Shown here one piece after another: positions 46,943 to 57,067 of a stretch of 64,000 bases of DNA. Under the pieces are notes generated by a model that saw only the letters and a program-made list of their open reading frames with translations, made no database searches and was not told the DNA's origin. Every line of letters begins with the position of its first letter. Positions within the stretch are counted from its first letter, which is position 1. Source of the DNA: an uncultured Oscillospiraceae bacterium (GTDB taxonomy: Bacteria; Bacillota; Clostridia; Oscillospirales; Oscillospiraceae); the NCBI GenBank assembly GCA_947632005.1, contig CANRNU010000006.1, forward strand, positions 1-64,000, given 5' to 3'. A program made the position numbers and the translations under genes.

Positions 46943-48708
46943 TCTGTCTCCTTCCTCCATACGCCCCGCGCGCCCAGCGCCGGAAATGTACCCTCCCGAT
47001 CATCTGCCGGTATAACAAAATGACGCGGCAATCCATCGGTCATAGCGTTCCGGAGCGTCCTGTCCCGCTCAAAAATGATCTTCGACGCCCTGTTTCTGCA
47101 ATGATTTGAAAACAGTCCAAACTGTTTGCCCCCGCCCATAGCCGACGTTTTTTTAAGGAAGAAGAGCTTTGACCGACGAGAGCCCCACTTTGGCGGGGAG
47201 CCGACATCTTCAAAGCTCTTCTGCGGTGGTGCACCACGGCAATCCAAATCCGAACCCGCGGCCTGTTCATCTAGGGCCGCCTTCATCTCGTCAAAGGTGA
47301 CGGTCTTTGTCCCGTCCTTGTAGTTGATGTGGAGCGTCAGCTTGTCATCGAACAAGTACACCGAGTTGACGAATGTGTCTATGAGCTGCTGCCGATGCTC
47401 CTTCTTCCGCATGTCCAGCTTGCGGAACCGCTCCAGCCACATGGTCACGAACTCTGCCGTCAGCTTCGGCTTCGCCAGCTTCTCGTTGGCAATCTTGATC
47501 TCCAGGTCCTCTTTTGTGGCCTCCAACTCTTCCAACCTAGTTTTGGTGGACGGAGTAAGTATTCCCTGCTGGATGGCGTTGAGCAGGTTATTGATGCCGG
47601 TCTCCGCTTCTTTTAGCTGTTGCTCATACAGCGGAAGATTGGTATTTTCACGCTCTTGCAAGTCCATCACCATAGAAACAATGGCTTCAATGGTTTTATC
47701 GTCCCGTATCTCCTTCATCGTCTCATGGACGATGAAATCCTCAATAAACGCCTTGTTGACCGGCTTCTTGTGACAGTCGCCGCGTTTTTTCTTCACCGTG
47801 GCGCACTTGTAGTAATGGTGGACCTTCCCTGTGTGGCTGGTGCCGCTCTCGCCGCACATACAACTGCCGCAGTAGCCGCAGAATAGTTTTGTGGTCAGCA
47901 GATAGTCGTCTTCAGCCTTATGTCGGGCTGGAGCCTTTTTGTTCTTGGCCAGCTTTTCCTGCACCCGCTCAAACAAGTCCTTGGGAACAATGGCGGGGAT
48001 TCCGTCAGGGATGACCGTATCACGATAACGGAACTCACCCATGTACCGGCGATTGTTCAGCAGGTGCTGGATGCTGTTATAGGAGAACGGCTGCCCGCGT
48101 GTGTTCTTCACGCCTTTCTCATTCAGCCAATCCCGGATAGCAGTCATGGTGTACCCGGCGTCGTATCTCTTGAATGCCCCCAGAACATAAGGGGCCGTCA
48201 GCGGGTCGATTTGGAAGTGCTGTTCGCTGTCTATGACATAACCCGTGGGCAGGGTCCCGCCGTTGAATTTGCACTTGAGAGCGTTATCCGTCATGCCTCG
48301 GATGACCTTTTCGGACAGATCGGCGGAGTAATACTCGGCGTAGCCTTCCAGCACGGATTCCAATATAATGCCTTCCGCGCCCTCAGAAATGACCTCGGTG
48401 GCAGACACCACTTTGATGCCGTTCTTTTTGAGTGCGGCCTTGTACCGGGCACTGTCATAGCGGTTTCGGGCAAAGCGATCCAGCTTCCAGACGATGATCA
48501 TGTCGAACAGCTTTTTCCCGCTGTCCTTGACCATGGCCTGGAACTCCGGGCGGTTATCCGTCTTGGCGGAAAACGCCCGGTCTATATAGTGGCGCAACAC
48601 AGTGATACCGTTTTTCTCTGCAAAGGCGGTGCACTCCCGAATTTGCCCCTCTATGCTTTCTTCCCGCTGGCTGTCTGAGGAGTAACGGGCGTAGATTACG
48701 GCGGTCAT
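46879..48708 (-). CDS. Large serine recombinase (C-terminal extension probably reads past the native end)
   Basis: MTAVIYARYSSDSQREESIEGQIREC; Zn-ribbon FCGYCGSCMCGE...CATVKKKRGDC; coiled coil. Confidence 0.95.
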   Translation of the reverse strand: MTAVIYARYSSDSQREESIEGQIRECTAFAEKNGITVLRHYIDRAFSAKTDNRPEFQAMVKDSGKKLFDMIIVWKLDRFARNRYDSARYKAALKKNGIKVVSATEVISEGAEGIILESVLEGYAEYYSADLSEKVIRGMTDNALKCKFNGGTLPTGYVIDSEQHFQIDPLTAPYVLGAFKRYDAGYTMTAIRDWLNEKGVKNTRGQPFSYNSIQHLLNNRRYMGEFRYRDTVIPDGIPAIVPKDLFERVQEKLAKNKKAPARHKAEDDYLLTTKLFCGYCGSCMCGESGTSHTGKVHHYYKCATVKKKRGDCHKKPVNKAFIEDFIVHETMKEIRDDKTIEAIVSMVMDLQERENTNLPLYEQQLKEAETGINNLLNAIQQGILTPSTKTRLEELEATKEDLEIKIANEKLAKPKLTAEFVTMWLERFRKLDMRKKEHRQQLIDTFVNSVYLFDDKLTLHINYKDGTKTVTFDEMKAALDEQAAGSDLDCRGAPPQKSFEDVGSPPKWGSRRSKLFFLKKTSAMGGGKQFGLFSNHCRNRASKIIFERDRTLRNAMTDGLPRHFVIPADDREGTFPALGARGVWRKETEWIVVGPQTGPLAFSVENTIF

Positions 48709-49061
48709 TTCGTCTCCCCCTCCAGCATCTGCACCAGCGTCTTTTTCAGCCGCTTGTTCATGGGAGATTTGGGGTCAAAGCACATCTTGATGAACTCGTT
48801 CATCTCCGGATGCAGCTTGCTCAGATCCGGCTCGTTGGAATATACCTTTCCCTTGGGATCATCCGTGCGGCCATAAAGATAGTCCAGCGATACATCAAAA
48901 TAATCCGCATAGCGGAGCAGCACCTTGGCGGAGGGTTCGCACTGGTTATTCTCATAGCGGTTGACGCCGGACTGCCGCAGGCCCAGGATAGGGGCCAGCT
49001 TATTTTGGGATACGTTGATGGACAGCCGCAGCGCCCGCAGCCGTTCTGCCATAATCTGCAT
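48705..49061 (-). CDS. XRE-family transcriptional regulator
   Basis: LRALRLSINVSQNKLAPILGLRQSGVNRYENNQCEPS. Confidence 0.9.
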   Translation of the reverse strand: MQIMAERLRALRLSINVSQNKLAPILGLRQSGVNRYENNQCEPSAKVLLRYADYFDVSLDYLYGRTDDPKGKVYSNEPDLSKLHPEMNEFIKMCFDPKSPMNKRLKKTLVQMLEGETK

Positions 49062-49166
49062 GATGGACCCTCCTATGTTGGTTTTCTATATCATAGCACA
49101 TCACAGCGTATAAATCAACACCTGGTTTGCATAATATTGTGTATGAAAAAATAGCTGACTAAGGTT

Positions 49167-50294
49167 TCACAGTTTCGGTGTTACTTCAGGCGTGCCATCT
49201 TCGTAAATGATGGTAGTCATCCGCATGAATCGAATATCACAGGTGCTGCCGGATTTGATTAGGCACGACGGGACATCGTATTTTATGCATATGCTGTTGT
49301 GAAACATCATGACCCACAAGTATTTTTTCAAAATATGTTCTCGTATCGCCGCTAGTTTGGCTCCTTCTTCACTCACCGCATCCAAATCGTCATACTTGCC
49401 AAATTTCTTGATTTTCTCAATAATACGAAGACTATGGCGCTCAAGCTGTTGTATTTGGTCAGGGCTGGAATTGCTGACTTTTTGATAGTCGCTAAGTGAG
49501 AGTGTTTTCAGAATTTCCAGAAGTCTCTCGATAGTAGCTTGATTGATAGTATTGTTTATGCCAGAAGTGTATAGGTAGTTTAAGCTCAAGCATCCTTCAG
49601 ATTCTAGGAAAAGAAGTTGGTTTCGCCATGCTAAATAGAATTTTTCCACTTCAACAGCGGGCATAAGGGAATTACAAAAGGTGAGATCTTCATCGGTAAT
49701 GTATTCACCAGAATGTGCGCGCCGTTCAATTTCACATGCCCTATTCAGATCGCCCTGATCCACAAAGTGGGGTTGCAAGACATAGTTTTTAACAGCCTCC
49801 CCTAGAATGATTCGGGGATATACCGCAGTCTCCTCCAACTCAACGGCATCAATCAGTCCCTGACCGAATATGAAATCATCATTAAATGAAAGACTTCCAA
49901 TCGTTACCCCGCCTCTTAGAAACAAGCCATAGTTCAAAATGAAATTTCGCTGAATATCCGCAACAATGGCCAAAAACGCTAAGAAACGCGGATACTCTAT
50001 CTGAGCAGTTTTTTCACCAACTTCCAGACAAAGCAAAATGTTATCCGAAAAGATTTTTGTTTTGATGGCCAGCCTGCCTAATTTGCCAACAAACGAGGAG
50101 CCAATCCCTTGCGTGTATTCTTTCGCGTTAGAAACTGCATCGTGTATGTCCTGGAGGAATTCTTCAACTCTTTCCGGGTAAGTACGAAAGAAATCTTTAT
50201 AACCCAGCAAATCAAAATATGCAATGTAGTATTCCTTAATTGGCTCTGGCATCTGATTCTCTAACGGCATATAATCATTCCTTTCTGGAAGCAC
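49167..50294 (-). CDS. Class III nucleotidyl cyclase-like domain protein
   Basis: YFDLLGYKDFF and KIFSDNILL (two metal-Asp motifs), RGGVTIG, FGQGLIDAVELE in cyclase order. Confidence 0.65.
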   Translation of the reverse strand: MLPERNDYMPLENQMPEPIKEYYIAYFDLLGYKDFFRTYPERVEEFLQDIHDAVSNAKEYTQGIGSSFVGKLGRLAIKTKIFSDNILLCLEVGEKTAQIEYPRFLAFLAIVADIQRNFILNYGLFLRGGVTIGSLSFNDDFIFGQGLIDAVELEETAVYPRIILGEAVKNYVLQPHFVDQGDLNRACEIERRAHSGEYITDEDLTFCNSLMPAVEVEKFYLAWRNQLLFLESEGCLSLNYLYTSGINNTINQATIERLLEILKTLSLSDYQKVSNSSPDQIQQLERHSLRIIEKIKKFGKYDDLDAVSEEGAKLAAIREHILKKYLWVMMFHNSICIKYDVPSCLIKSGSTCDIRFMRMTTIIYEDGTPEVTPKL

Positions 50295-50306
50295 CTCCTG
50301 TAAGCA

Positions 50307-50558
50307 CTATTTTATCTCCTGCTCCAAACCTTCAAAGAGCGGGGACGCAAAGAACTCGGAAATGCCGATGTCCAGGCCGTCGCATAGCTTCTTCACCGTG
50401 GCCACCGTCGCGCTGTTGTTGCGGAGGCTGACGATGTTGTTCACCGTGGACTGCGTGACACCGCTGAGCGTGCACAGCCGGTTGACCGAGATGTTCCGCT
50501 CCCGGCACAGTTCCAAAATACGCTCCGCTACCGCTTCTCCCACATTCATCTTTGCCAC
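50307..50558 (-). CDS. XRE-family HTH protein
   Basis: RILELCRERNISVNRLCTLSGVTQSTVNNIVSLRNNSA. Confidence 0.9.
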   Translation of the reverse strand: MAKMNVGEAVAERILELCRERNISVNRLCTLSGVTQSTVNNIVSLRNNSATVATVKKLCDGLDIGISEFFASPLFEGLEQEIK

Positions 50559-50654
50559 CTCATTTCACCTATGAGGATAGCCAATTCCTGTTGACAAGTT
50601 TAACCCTTTTGGGTTAAAATAACTCAAAAGGGTTAGTGCACGGGAGGCGAGAAA

Positions 50655-50834
50655 ATGACGGACTACAAGCGGGCTTATCACATTCTCTGCGCAGCGGCGT
50701 CGTATGCGCTGGATGTACTGCCGGACACGCCGGAAAATGCCGCCGGGCGGACGGTCATTCAGGAGGCGCTTTTGGAGGCGGAGGACGTGTGCATCGAGAG
50801 CATGGACGAAAATGAAAGGGGTGCCGAAAAATGA
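50655..50834 (+). CDS. Small hypothetical protein
   Basis: RBS GGGAGGCGAG; MTDYKRAYHILCAAASYALDVLPDTPENAAGRTVIQEALLEAEDVCIESMDENERGAEK*; overlaps next ORF. Confidence 0.65.
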   Translation: MTDYKRAYHILCAAASYALDVLPDTPENAAGRTVIQEALLEAEDVCIESMDENERGAEK

Positions 50835-51076
50835 AAAAGCTGATCTCTTGTGAGTTCAACATGGACACGGGTCGTGTAGAACTGCGATACGCAGACGGCG
50901 GCCAAATCGACATTGACACCGCGGGCGTGGAGAACGAGGTCGCCGACAATCTCTATCAGCGCAGCAAACTGGACTGGCTGATCTATAACCAGCCATTGGA
51001 GTATGCACAGCTCGTCCTCGGTGGGGAGCTGGATGGATATGTACAAGGGACAGCGGAACATAGGTTGGAAGATTGA
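50831..51076 (+). CDS. Small hypothetical protein (DUF6061-like)
   Basis: LISCEFNMDTGRVELRYADGGQIDIDTAGVENEVADN; typical of MGE backbones. Confidence 0.65.
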   Translation: MKKLISCEFNMDTGRVELRYADGGQIDIDTAGVENEVADNLYQRSKLDWLIYNQPLEYAQLVLGGELDGYVQGTAEHRLED

Positions 51077-51142
51077 GCAACGCAAAAAACATGCCCTGCC
51101 AATTAATCTTGATTGGCAGGGCATGTTTCATACTCTTCTTAT

Positions 51143-52108
51143 TTACTCAGTCCTTTCCGAATTTTGAACGATTTGCTTTTTCATTTCGTCAACATCCGCC
51201 TCTGTCAAACTTGCGCGATAGTCAATGTGCTTTGGATTGATCTGCTCTGATAAATCATTTACATTGCAACAATCATAGACCACATTTTGTACTCTAATTA
51301 TTCTTTCTGGCTTTTTTTGCAGTTCTAAATCGTCCTGAGAAAAAATAACGAAGTTCATCCCCACATGACTTTGGAAGCTCGGATACGATATCCCCTGAAC
51401 CGAAGCATCTTTATCCCTAAGAGCATTAACCAAATATTGTGTTGGTAGATACTCCAAATCTGCGTCTCCTCTACGAATGGGACGCGAGAACTGGAATGAC
51501 AACTCTCTTGCGGTTGCATTTAAGTAAATGTTTATATCCTCGTCATCTATGAGCATCGCCTTTAAGTCTTGCCCGGTGCGTGGTAACTTAATTATCTTAA
51601 TTGGCGACGGGTTTACATACTCTACTACATTCACAAGCTCTAAGATTGACGGACGAACCTCCGAGACTGCTGTGTATATGTTATCTGTTACATATAAATC
51701 GGGAATTCCTTTTGGACTGGCTCGGTTTGGACCGGCCTTCTCTACGGGTGGCACGCCAACATCAGAAGGATCAGAATATCCTCTGATTAGGCTCTTTCTA
51801 GGTATCCAAACCGGCATTTTCTCATTATCAGGTCCGAAATAATCTATGTGCTTTTGAACTGTTAATTTCCACCCAGGGATAATCCTCGCTCTATAGAATA
51901 CCGATCCCACAGGAACTTCAACTGTGAAGTACTTTGCTAGTAAGTCCGTAACTTCATCAATGAACTCTCTGTCTTCCTTTCGGGGAATAAAACGTGAATT
52001 GTGAATCAGGTTATAACAAAACATGTTCCATTGATGATGGAAATATGTACTTTTTGCCGCGAATTCAAAGTTCTTCATTCTCTTTTTTAGTTCTTGCTCT
52101 TCGTTCAT
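51143..52108 (-). CDS. RES-domain protein (ART-like NAD+-consuming fold) with extra N-terminal region
   Basis: VFYRARI...NRASPKGIPDLYVTDNIYTAVSEVRPS...YLPTQYLVNALRDKDASVQGISYPS. Confidence 0.82.
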   Translation of the reverse strand: MNEEQELKKRMKNFEFAAKSTYFHHQWNMFCYNLIHNSRFIPRKEDREFIDEVTDLLAKYFTVEVPVGSVFYRARIIPGWKLTVQKHIDYFGPDNEKMPVWIPRKSLIRGYSDPSDVGVPPVEKAGPNRASPKGIPDLYVTDNIYTAVSEVRPSILELVNVVEYVNPSPIKIIKLPRTGQDLKAMLIDDEDINIYLNATARELSFQFSRPIRRGDADLEYLPTQYLVNALRDKDASVQGISYPSFQSHVGMNFVIFSQDDLELQKKPERIIRVQNVVYDCCNVNDLSEQINPKHIDYRASLTEADVDEMKKQIVQNSERTE

Positions 52109-52135
52109 TCCATCTTCCTCTAAAGCAAAATTACT

Positions 52136-52330
52136 GCGGTTCTCTCAAGTTCATATAAATCTCTTTCGTGAAGATTCCCAGCACCTGGCGCTTAAATTCC
52201 TCATCACTCCAGAACAGCGAGAAGAAATCCTGTTTTGGGGAGAGGCCCTCGATCAGTTCGTCGTCGGTGTCATCGAAACAGGAAAACTCGAAATCCTTAC
52301 GTCTAGTGCACTTTCTTCACATTCTTTGTT
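52136..52330 (-). pseudogene. Start-less coding remnant between res and RES gene
   Basis: Minus frame RRKDFEFSCFDDTDDELIEGLSPKQDFFSLFWSDEEFKRQVLGIFTKEIYMNLREPQ*; opened by TGA, no start codon. Confidence 0.5.
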
Positions 52331-55002
52331 CACAACGCCCGGAACCGTTCTGCCAGCTGCACAAACGACGAACTGGGCATTACCTGCTTTGCCGGAATGA
52401 ACAAGTACCGCCACTCTTTATAACCGTTTGCCTTGCCCCAGCGGGAAGCCACCTCGCAATATTGGATGCCGCGCTTTTTCTTTGCTATGACATCCGGGTC
52501 GTTCAGCATCTTTTCTTGCTTTACCTCGACCAAATAGATCACATGCTCTGTCTCCACCACAAAATCCGGCTCATAGCGATGCCCATGATTATAAGTGATA
52601 TTAAACTCCTGGGGTGCCGGACGGAGCCAATTCAGCACATCAGGATCGCTCTCCAGAACGCGGGCCAACGTCAGCTCTCCCTCTTCGCTGTCAAACTTTG
52701 CTGTGCTGAACACGCCCTTTTTGATGCCGTCGAACAGGACAGAACGAATATCCGATGTAAAACTCTCATACAAGCCGACACGCTCTTTATAGGTGTACGA
52801 CTGCCGCAGATTGTAATTTCGCAGTCCAATGACCTCTTCCTGGAGAAATCCATTCTCACAGTAGAAGTGCTGCATCATCTGGGCATATATCTTGTTGCCT
52901 ATATCTCGCTTGAACATCATCACAATGTTCTGCATACCGTTTTCGCCAAACTTGGCCTCATAGTGGCTACAGACCTGAGTGATCAACTTGAACAGCAGCG
53001 CAGAACATTTCTCATAGTCGATTTCTGGCTTCTGTCGAAGCTGTTCCAGAATGACCTTTTTCGGGTTGTAACCCTCAAAATCAATAGCGTCGCCCTTGAT
53101 ACGCTGCCTGTCCTGCATATCTTCCAAGTTCTGAATAAGGAGTTCATTGCGGATAGGGACATGGGTAAAATCACTCATGTCCAAATCAAAGTCCACAAAT
53201 GCGTATTCCTCCACTCCGGCATCCGTCACCCGGATGTGTGGGATAGGGATATACTTTGCCTGTGCTGCGCGGTGAGTATCCTCCGTTTTATACTGCATCC
53301 ACTCAGTGAGAGGCATCTCATTTGCGGCAAAGACTTGGCCCAGGTCCTTATCTGCGGCGACATCTTCTTTGACCGTCTCTACGATCGCGCTTGTCTGCTC
53401 CGGAGTGATTTCTTGTCCCGGCGCGGTCTGAAGTTGACGGTCAACTTCTGCCTCGATTCGCTTAACGGCTTTTTTCAGCAGAGAATCTGTTTCAGGTGTT
53501 CTCTCAATATGGGTGTGCTCATAGGCATCATCAAGAGCCCAATCAGGCTCCAGCTCGATTGCCAACTGCGTATGCTCAATTTTCTCCGGGACGATCTCCT
53601 CCGCCTTGATGATGTTCCCGGCCTTAAAGATAGAATCACCTTTCTGCGCCTCGGCAAGAATGTCGCTGAACTTATCATGGGCCGTGAGCATGACCGCGTC
53701 CACATCCCGATCTCCCGTGCGCTCTCCGTAAGGCAGACGCAGTCCGCGTCCCACCATCTGCTCCCGCAGGATCTTTGAGGCAGCAGTCCGCAGGGGAACG
53801 ATAGTGTAAAGGTTGTTTACGTCCCATCCCTCTTTGAGCATGTTGACGTGGATAACGATCTCTACCGGATTGTCAGAACGCTCCACTTCCAACAGCAGCT
53901 GCATATTGGCATCGCTTTCTGCACCCTTTTGCCTGGAATGGACCGTGATCGTTTTACTCCGATAAATGCCGCCTCGGAATCCATCGGACTTGATGAATTC
54001 CTCCACCCATTTTGCATGATCGGTATCCTTGCACACGACCAACATGAATGGCTTTACAACAGGTTTTCCGTGATTAGCAGCATAGGCAGCCAGCTTGGTC
54101 TTCACGTTTTCATGACACGCAATGCCATCCAGCAGCATCAGCTTGTCCAGCTGCTCGTCACCAAAATTGTAGAAATCAATGTCGGTGCGGGTCACCGCAA
54201 AGGGGGTACGGGTATATCCATCCGCAATGGCGCGGGACAGGGGATACTCATAGACGACATTCTTAAACAGGGTCTGTTTCCCGTTTTTTGTGACAAGCGG
54301 AGTTGCCGTCAGCTCCAGGCCGAGAAGAGGGTGCAGCTCGTCCAGGGCCTTGGCACCCTTTTCCGCCCGATAGTGATGAGACTCGTCCATGATAAGCACC
54401 AAATCCGGCAGATTGGAGAGGAACTGATAGAAGGAGTCGCCGATCATTTCATTGATCTTTTTCATCTTGGCGTCTTCTTTGTTAAACTTATCGATGTTGA
54501 ACACAAAGATATGAACGTCTGCCTCGAACAGTGACAGCGGCTTCTCACGGTAGTCGTCATCCGCTATGATCTGTGGCGGGTCTGCAAAGCACCCCAGCCC
54601 TTTGAACACATACTTCGGATTGTTCGGATCGCTCAGGTCCCGTTTCAGCTTGTTGTAGATCGTAGTATTCGGCGCAACGAAAAAATAGTTCTTGATACCG
54701 TGTTGCGTATAAAGATAGGCAATGAACGCCCCCATCAGGCGGGTCTTGCCCACGCCGGTGGCCAGGGCAAAGGTCAGCGACATGAATTCCCGCTCAAAAT
54801 CCGAGCAAATGGGATACATGGCGTGGACTGCCCCTAATGCCGCGTTCAGATTCATCCCTTTCCGAAGCTGCACGGCGTTTACGATCTCCTCCAGGATTTT
54901 CAATGACTCTTCCTGCGGCTTGCGGAGGCTCATCACGCCGCTGATATAGCCAGTTGTATATTGAGGGAAGAAGCTATTATTCATCATAGTCCTCCTCGTC
55001 AT
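52330..55002 (-). CDS. res: Type III restriction-modification endonuclease subunit
   Basis: TFALATGVGKTRLMGAFIAYLY Walker A, LIMDESHHYR, C-terminal endonuclease region HRYEPDFVVETEHVIYLVEVKQEK. Confidence 0.93.
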   Translation of the reverse strand: MTRRTMMNNSFFPQYTTGYISGVMSLRKPQEESLKILEEIVNAVQLRKGMNLNAALGAVHAMYPICSDFEREFMSLTFALATGVGKTRLMGAFIAYLYTQHGIKNYFFVAPNTTIYNKLKRDLSDPNNPKYVFKGLGCFADPPQIIADDDYREKPLSLFEADVHIFVFNIDKFNKEDAKMKKINEMIGDSFYQFLSNLPDLVLIMDESHHYRAEKGAKALDELHPLLGLELTATPLVTKNGKQTLFKNVVYEYPLSRAIADGYTRTPFAVTRTDIDFYNFGDEQLDKLMLLDGIACHENVKTKLAAYAANHGKPVVKPFMLVVCKDTDHAKWVEEFIKSDGFRGGIYRSKTITVHSRQKGAESDANMQLLLEVERSDNPVEIVIHVNMLKEGWDVNNLYTIVPLRTAASKILREQMVGRGLRLPYGERTGDRDVDAVMLTAHDKFSDILAEAQKGDSIFKAGNIIKAEEIVPEKIEHTQLAIELEPDWALDDAYEHTHIERTPETDSLLKKAVKRIEAEVDRQLQTAPGQEITPEQTSAIVETVKEDVAADKDLGQVFAANEMPLTEWMQYKTEDTHRAAQAKYIPIPHIRVTDAGVEEYAFVDFDLDMSDFTHVPIRNELLIQNLEDMQDRQRIKGDAIDFEGYNPKKVILEQLRQKPEIDYEKCSALLFKLITQVCSHYEAKFGENGMQNIVMMFKRDIGNKIYAQMMQHFYCENGFLQEEVIGLRNYNLRQSYTYKERVGLYESFTSDIRSVLFDGIKKGVFSTAKFDSEEGELTLARVLESDPDVLNWLRPAPQEFNITYNHGHRYEPDFVVETEHVIYLVEVKQEKMLNDPDVIAKKKRGIQYCEVASRWGKANGYKEWRYLFIPAKQVMPSSSFVQLAERFRAL

Positions 55003-56560
55003 CGTACACAGGGGGATGTACGATGTTCAAATTGTAATTCTCCCTGCCAAACTCGCAGCGGGAAAGAAGCATCTGCGGGATCTTCTTGATAGCAATATGC
55101 TTGTATACTTTATCCAAACCGCCGTCAAAGGAGCGGCAGGCGATCACAAGATACTCGTCCTCTTCCATCGACTCCTTAATGGAATCCAGAAACGCCGCCG
55201 TCATATGTCGGGTCGTTACGAACAGATAGGAATTTTCGTTCCCCACGGACTGTTTCCAAAACAGACTGCTGTCCGGTCGATAGGTAAAGCCCTCATGCAG
55301 CGCCACAGCCGCCGCCAGCATATCCGCGTCATATTCGGGATTGATGATGGCCTCCCCAAAGGCGTCCTCGTTGATAAGCGTGGGCGCAAGCTCATAGAAA
55401 CGATACCCTCCGCCGCCCTGCCAGCCGGCGGACTTTGTGATACCGCCGGCATCCTCACCGGCGACTACCTTGTCCAGCCGGACTTTGCAATGGGTATACG
55501 CATGGTTGCCCATTTCAATGCCGATGTAGCGCCTGCCCATTTTGTGGGCAACAGCAGCCGTTGTGCCAGAGCCAAGGAAAGAATCGAGGACCAGATCGCC
55601 GGGGTTTGTAGCAATATGTATCACTCGCTCGATCAACCGTTCTGGCTTCGGCGTGTCAAATACATTAGCAGCGCCAAATAACGCAATTATTTCTTTTTTC
55701 GCTTCCTGGTTATGTCCAACCTCCTTGTTAGTCCACCACGTCCAAGGAATTACGCCATCGTGCTCCGATAGAAAAGTTTTTCGTCTGGGCATAGAGCATC
55801 CATCCGGGCCAAACCAGATACGATTATCTGCAACTTGCTGTAAGAAGATTTCCTCTACATTCTTCCAGCACTTTCCCTCCGGGGGTGAATATTTCACACC
55901 TCCTGGTGTTGTGATCTCATACATCTGATTAGGCCGAAATCCTTGTGCCGTATAGTCCGCCGATGTCCACGGCCCCCTGGGGTCATTGTCAGGATTCTTA
56001 TAATTCTGGGCCTGTTCTTCACTAAGCGGAAGTTTATTCCTGTACTTTTTGAATTCCTCACGGTTCTTGGCATATAGAAGCAAATAGTCATGGCCATCGC
56101 TTATAACAGCTCTCATATCAGGAGAAGTGCGCTTCTGCCAAATCATGGATGCTACAAAATGGGCCCGTCCAAATAATTCATCACACAGGACTTTCATGTA
56201 TGCCTGTTCGTCATCATCAATACTGATCCAGATGCTTCCTTCCTCCGCCAACAGCGTCCACAAAATCTCAAGGCGGGGGCGCATTAGATTAAGCCATTGA
56301 CTGTGCTCAAGATTATCATCGTAATGGCTAAAGGCATAGCCCGTATTATACGGCGGATCGATGTAGATGCACTTTACCTGTCCGGCGTACTTGCTCTCCA
56401 AGGCTTTCAGAGCCAGCAGGTTGTCGCCGTGGATCAGCATATTCTCCGTGCCGGGGTCTGCGGATGTATTGGACAGTTCGGGCTTTTCGATCAGCAGCCG
56501 TGGCTCGATCTTGATGGGTTTGTCCTTCCCGACCCAGGTAAGCTCCAATTTATTCGCCAT
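54977..56560 (-). CDS. mod: Type III R-M DNA methyltransferase
   Basis: CIYIDPPYNTGYAFSHYDDN; VLDSFLGSGTTAAVAHKMGRRYIGIE. Confidence 0.95.
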   Translation of the reverse strand: MANKLELTWVGKDKPIKIEPRLLIEKPELSNTSADPGTENMLIHGDNLLALKALESKYAGQVKCIYIDPPYNTGYAFSHYDDNLEHSQWLNLMRPRLEILWTLLAEEGSIWISIDDDEQAYMKVLCDELFGRAHFVASMIWQKRTSPDMRAVISDGHDYLLLYAKNREEFKKYRNKLPLSEEQAQNYKNPDNDPRGPWTSADYTAQGFRPNQMYEITTPGGVKYSPPEGKCWKNVEEIFLQQVADNRIWFGPDGCSMPRRKTFLSEHDGVIPWTWWTNKEVGHNQEAKKEIIALFGAANVFDTPKPERLIERVIHIATNPGDLVLDSFLGSGTTAAVAHKMGRRYIGIEMGNHAYTHCKVRLDKVVAGEDAGGITKSAGWQGGGGYRFYELAPTLINEDAFGEAIINPEYDADMLAAAVALHEGFTYRPDSSLFWKQSVGNENSYLFVTTRHMTAAFLDSIKESMEEDEYLVIACRSFDGGLDKVYKHIAIKKIPQMLLSRCEFGRENYNLNIVHPPVYDDEEDYDE

Positions 56561-56879
56561 GATGCTGTGCCTCCAATTCCTTTTGTGCCAGTTTCAATAG
56601 CTGCCATTGAAGGTTATCCCGTATCGCGTCATCTGATAAAGTATAATTCGGCTGAGCGCTGCCACCCGAGGCAATGCCAGCTTCAATGAATATCTCCGGG
56701 TACTTCCCGTAGTTCAGCCCCATTCTCAACGCCGCCGAGGGCCGGTCAAATGGCTCCTTGGATAACTCCTTGTACGTCTCCAGAATATCAGATTCCAAGT
56801 CCGTTATAACACTCTTTGCCTTCAATCCAGCAATCAGAGTGTCGAGAGCACCTGTTTTAGCATCCATAAACTGCAACAC
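56550..56879 (-). CDS. Small hypothetical protein preceding mod
   Basis: Overlaps mod start; same strand and operon. Confidence 0.7.
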   Translation of the reverse strand: MLQFMDAKTGALDTLIAGLKAKSVITDLESDILETYKELSKEPFDRPSAALRMGLNYGKYPEIFIEAGIASGGSAQPNYTLSDDAIRDNLQWQLLKLAQKELEAQHHGE

Positions 56880-57067
56880 TTCCGTTGTTTAGTATTTGCA
56901 TTAATTATATCATAATGGTACATATCTCACAAACGATTTTTGGGCCGCATGGCTAGCCTTCGAAAAAGGATTTTGGAGTGGAGTAGAAAGGCAGAGAACA
57001 ACCCAACTAATAATGTATTGCGAAACGACATACAATATGGTATAATCTCCTTGAAAGGTGGTGCATA

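Noticed and set aside
52168-53778. 536-aa plus-strand ORF
   Set aside because: Antisense to the type III res gene.
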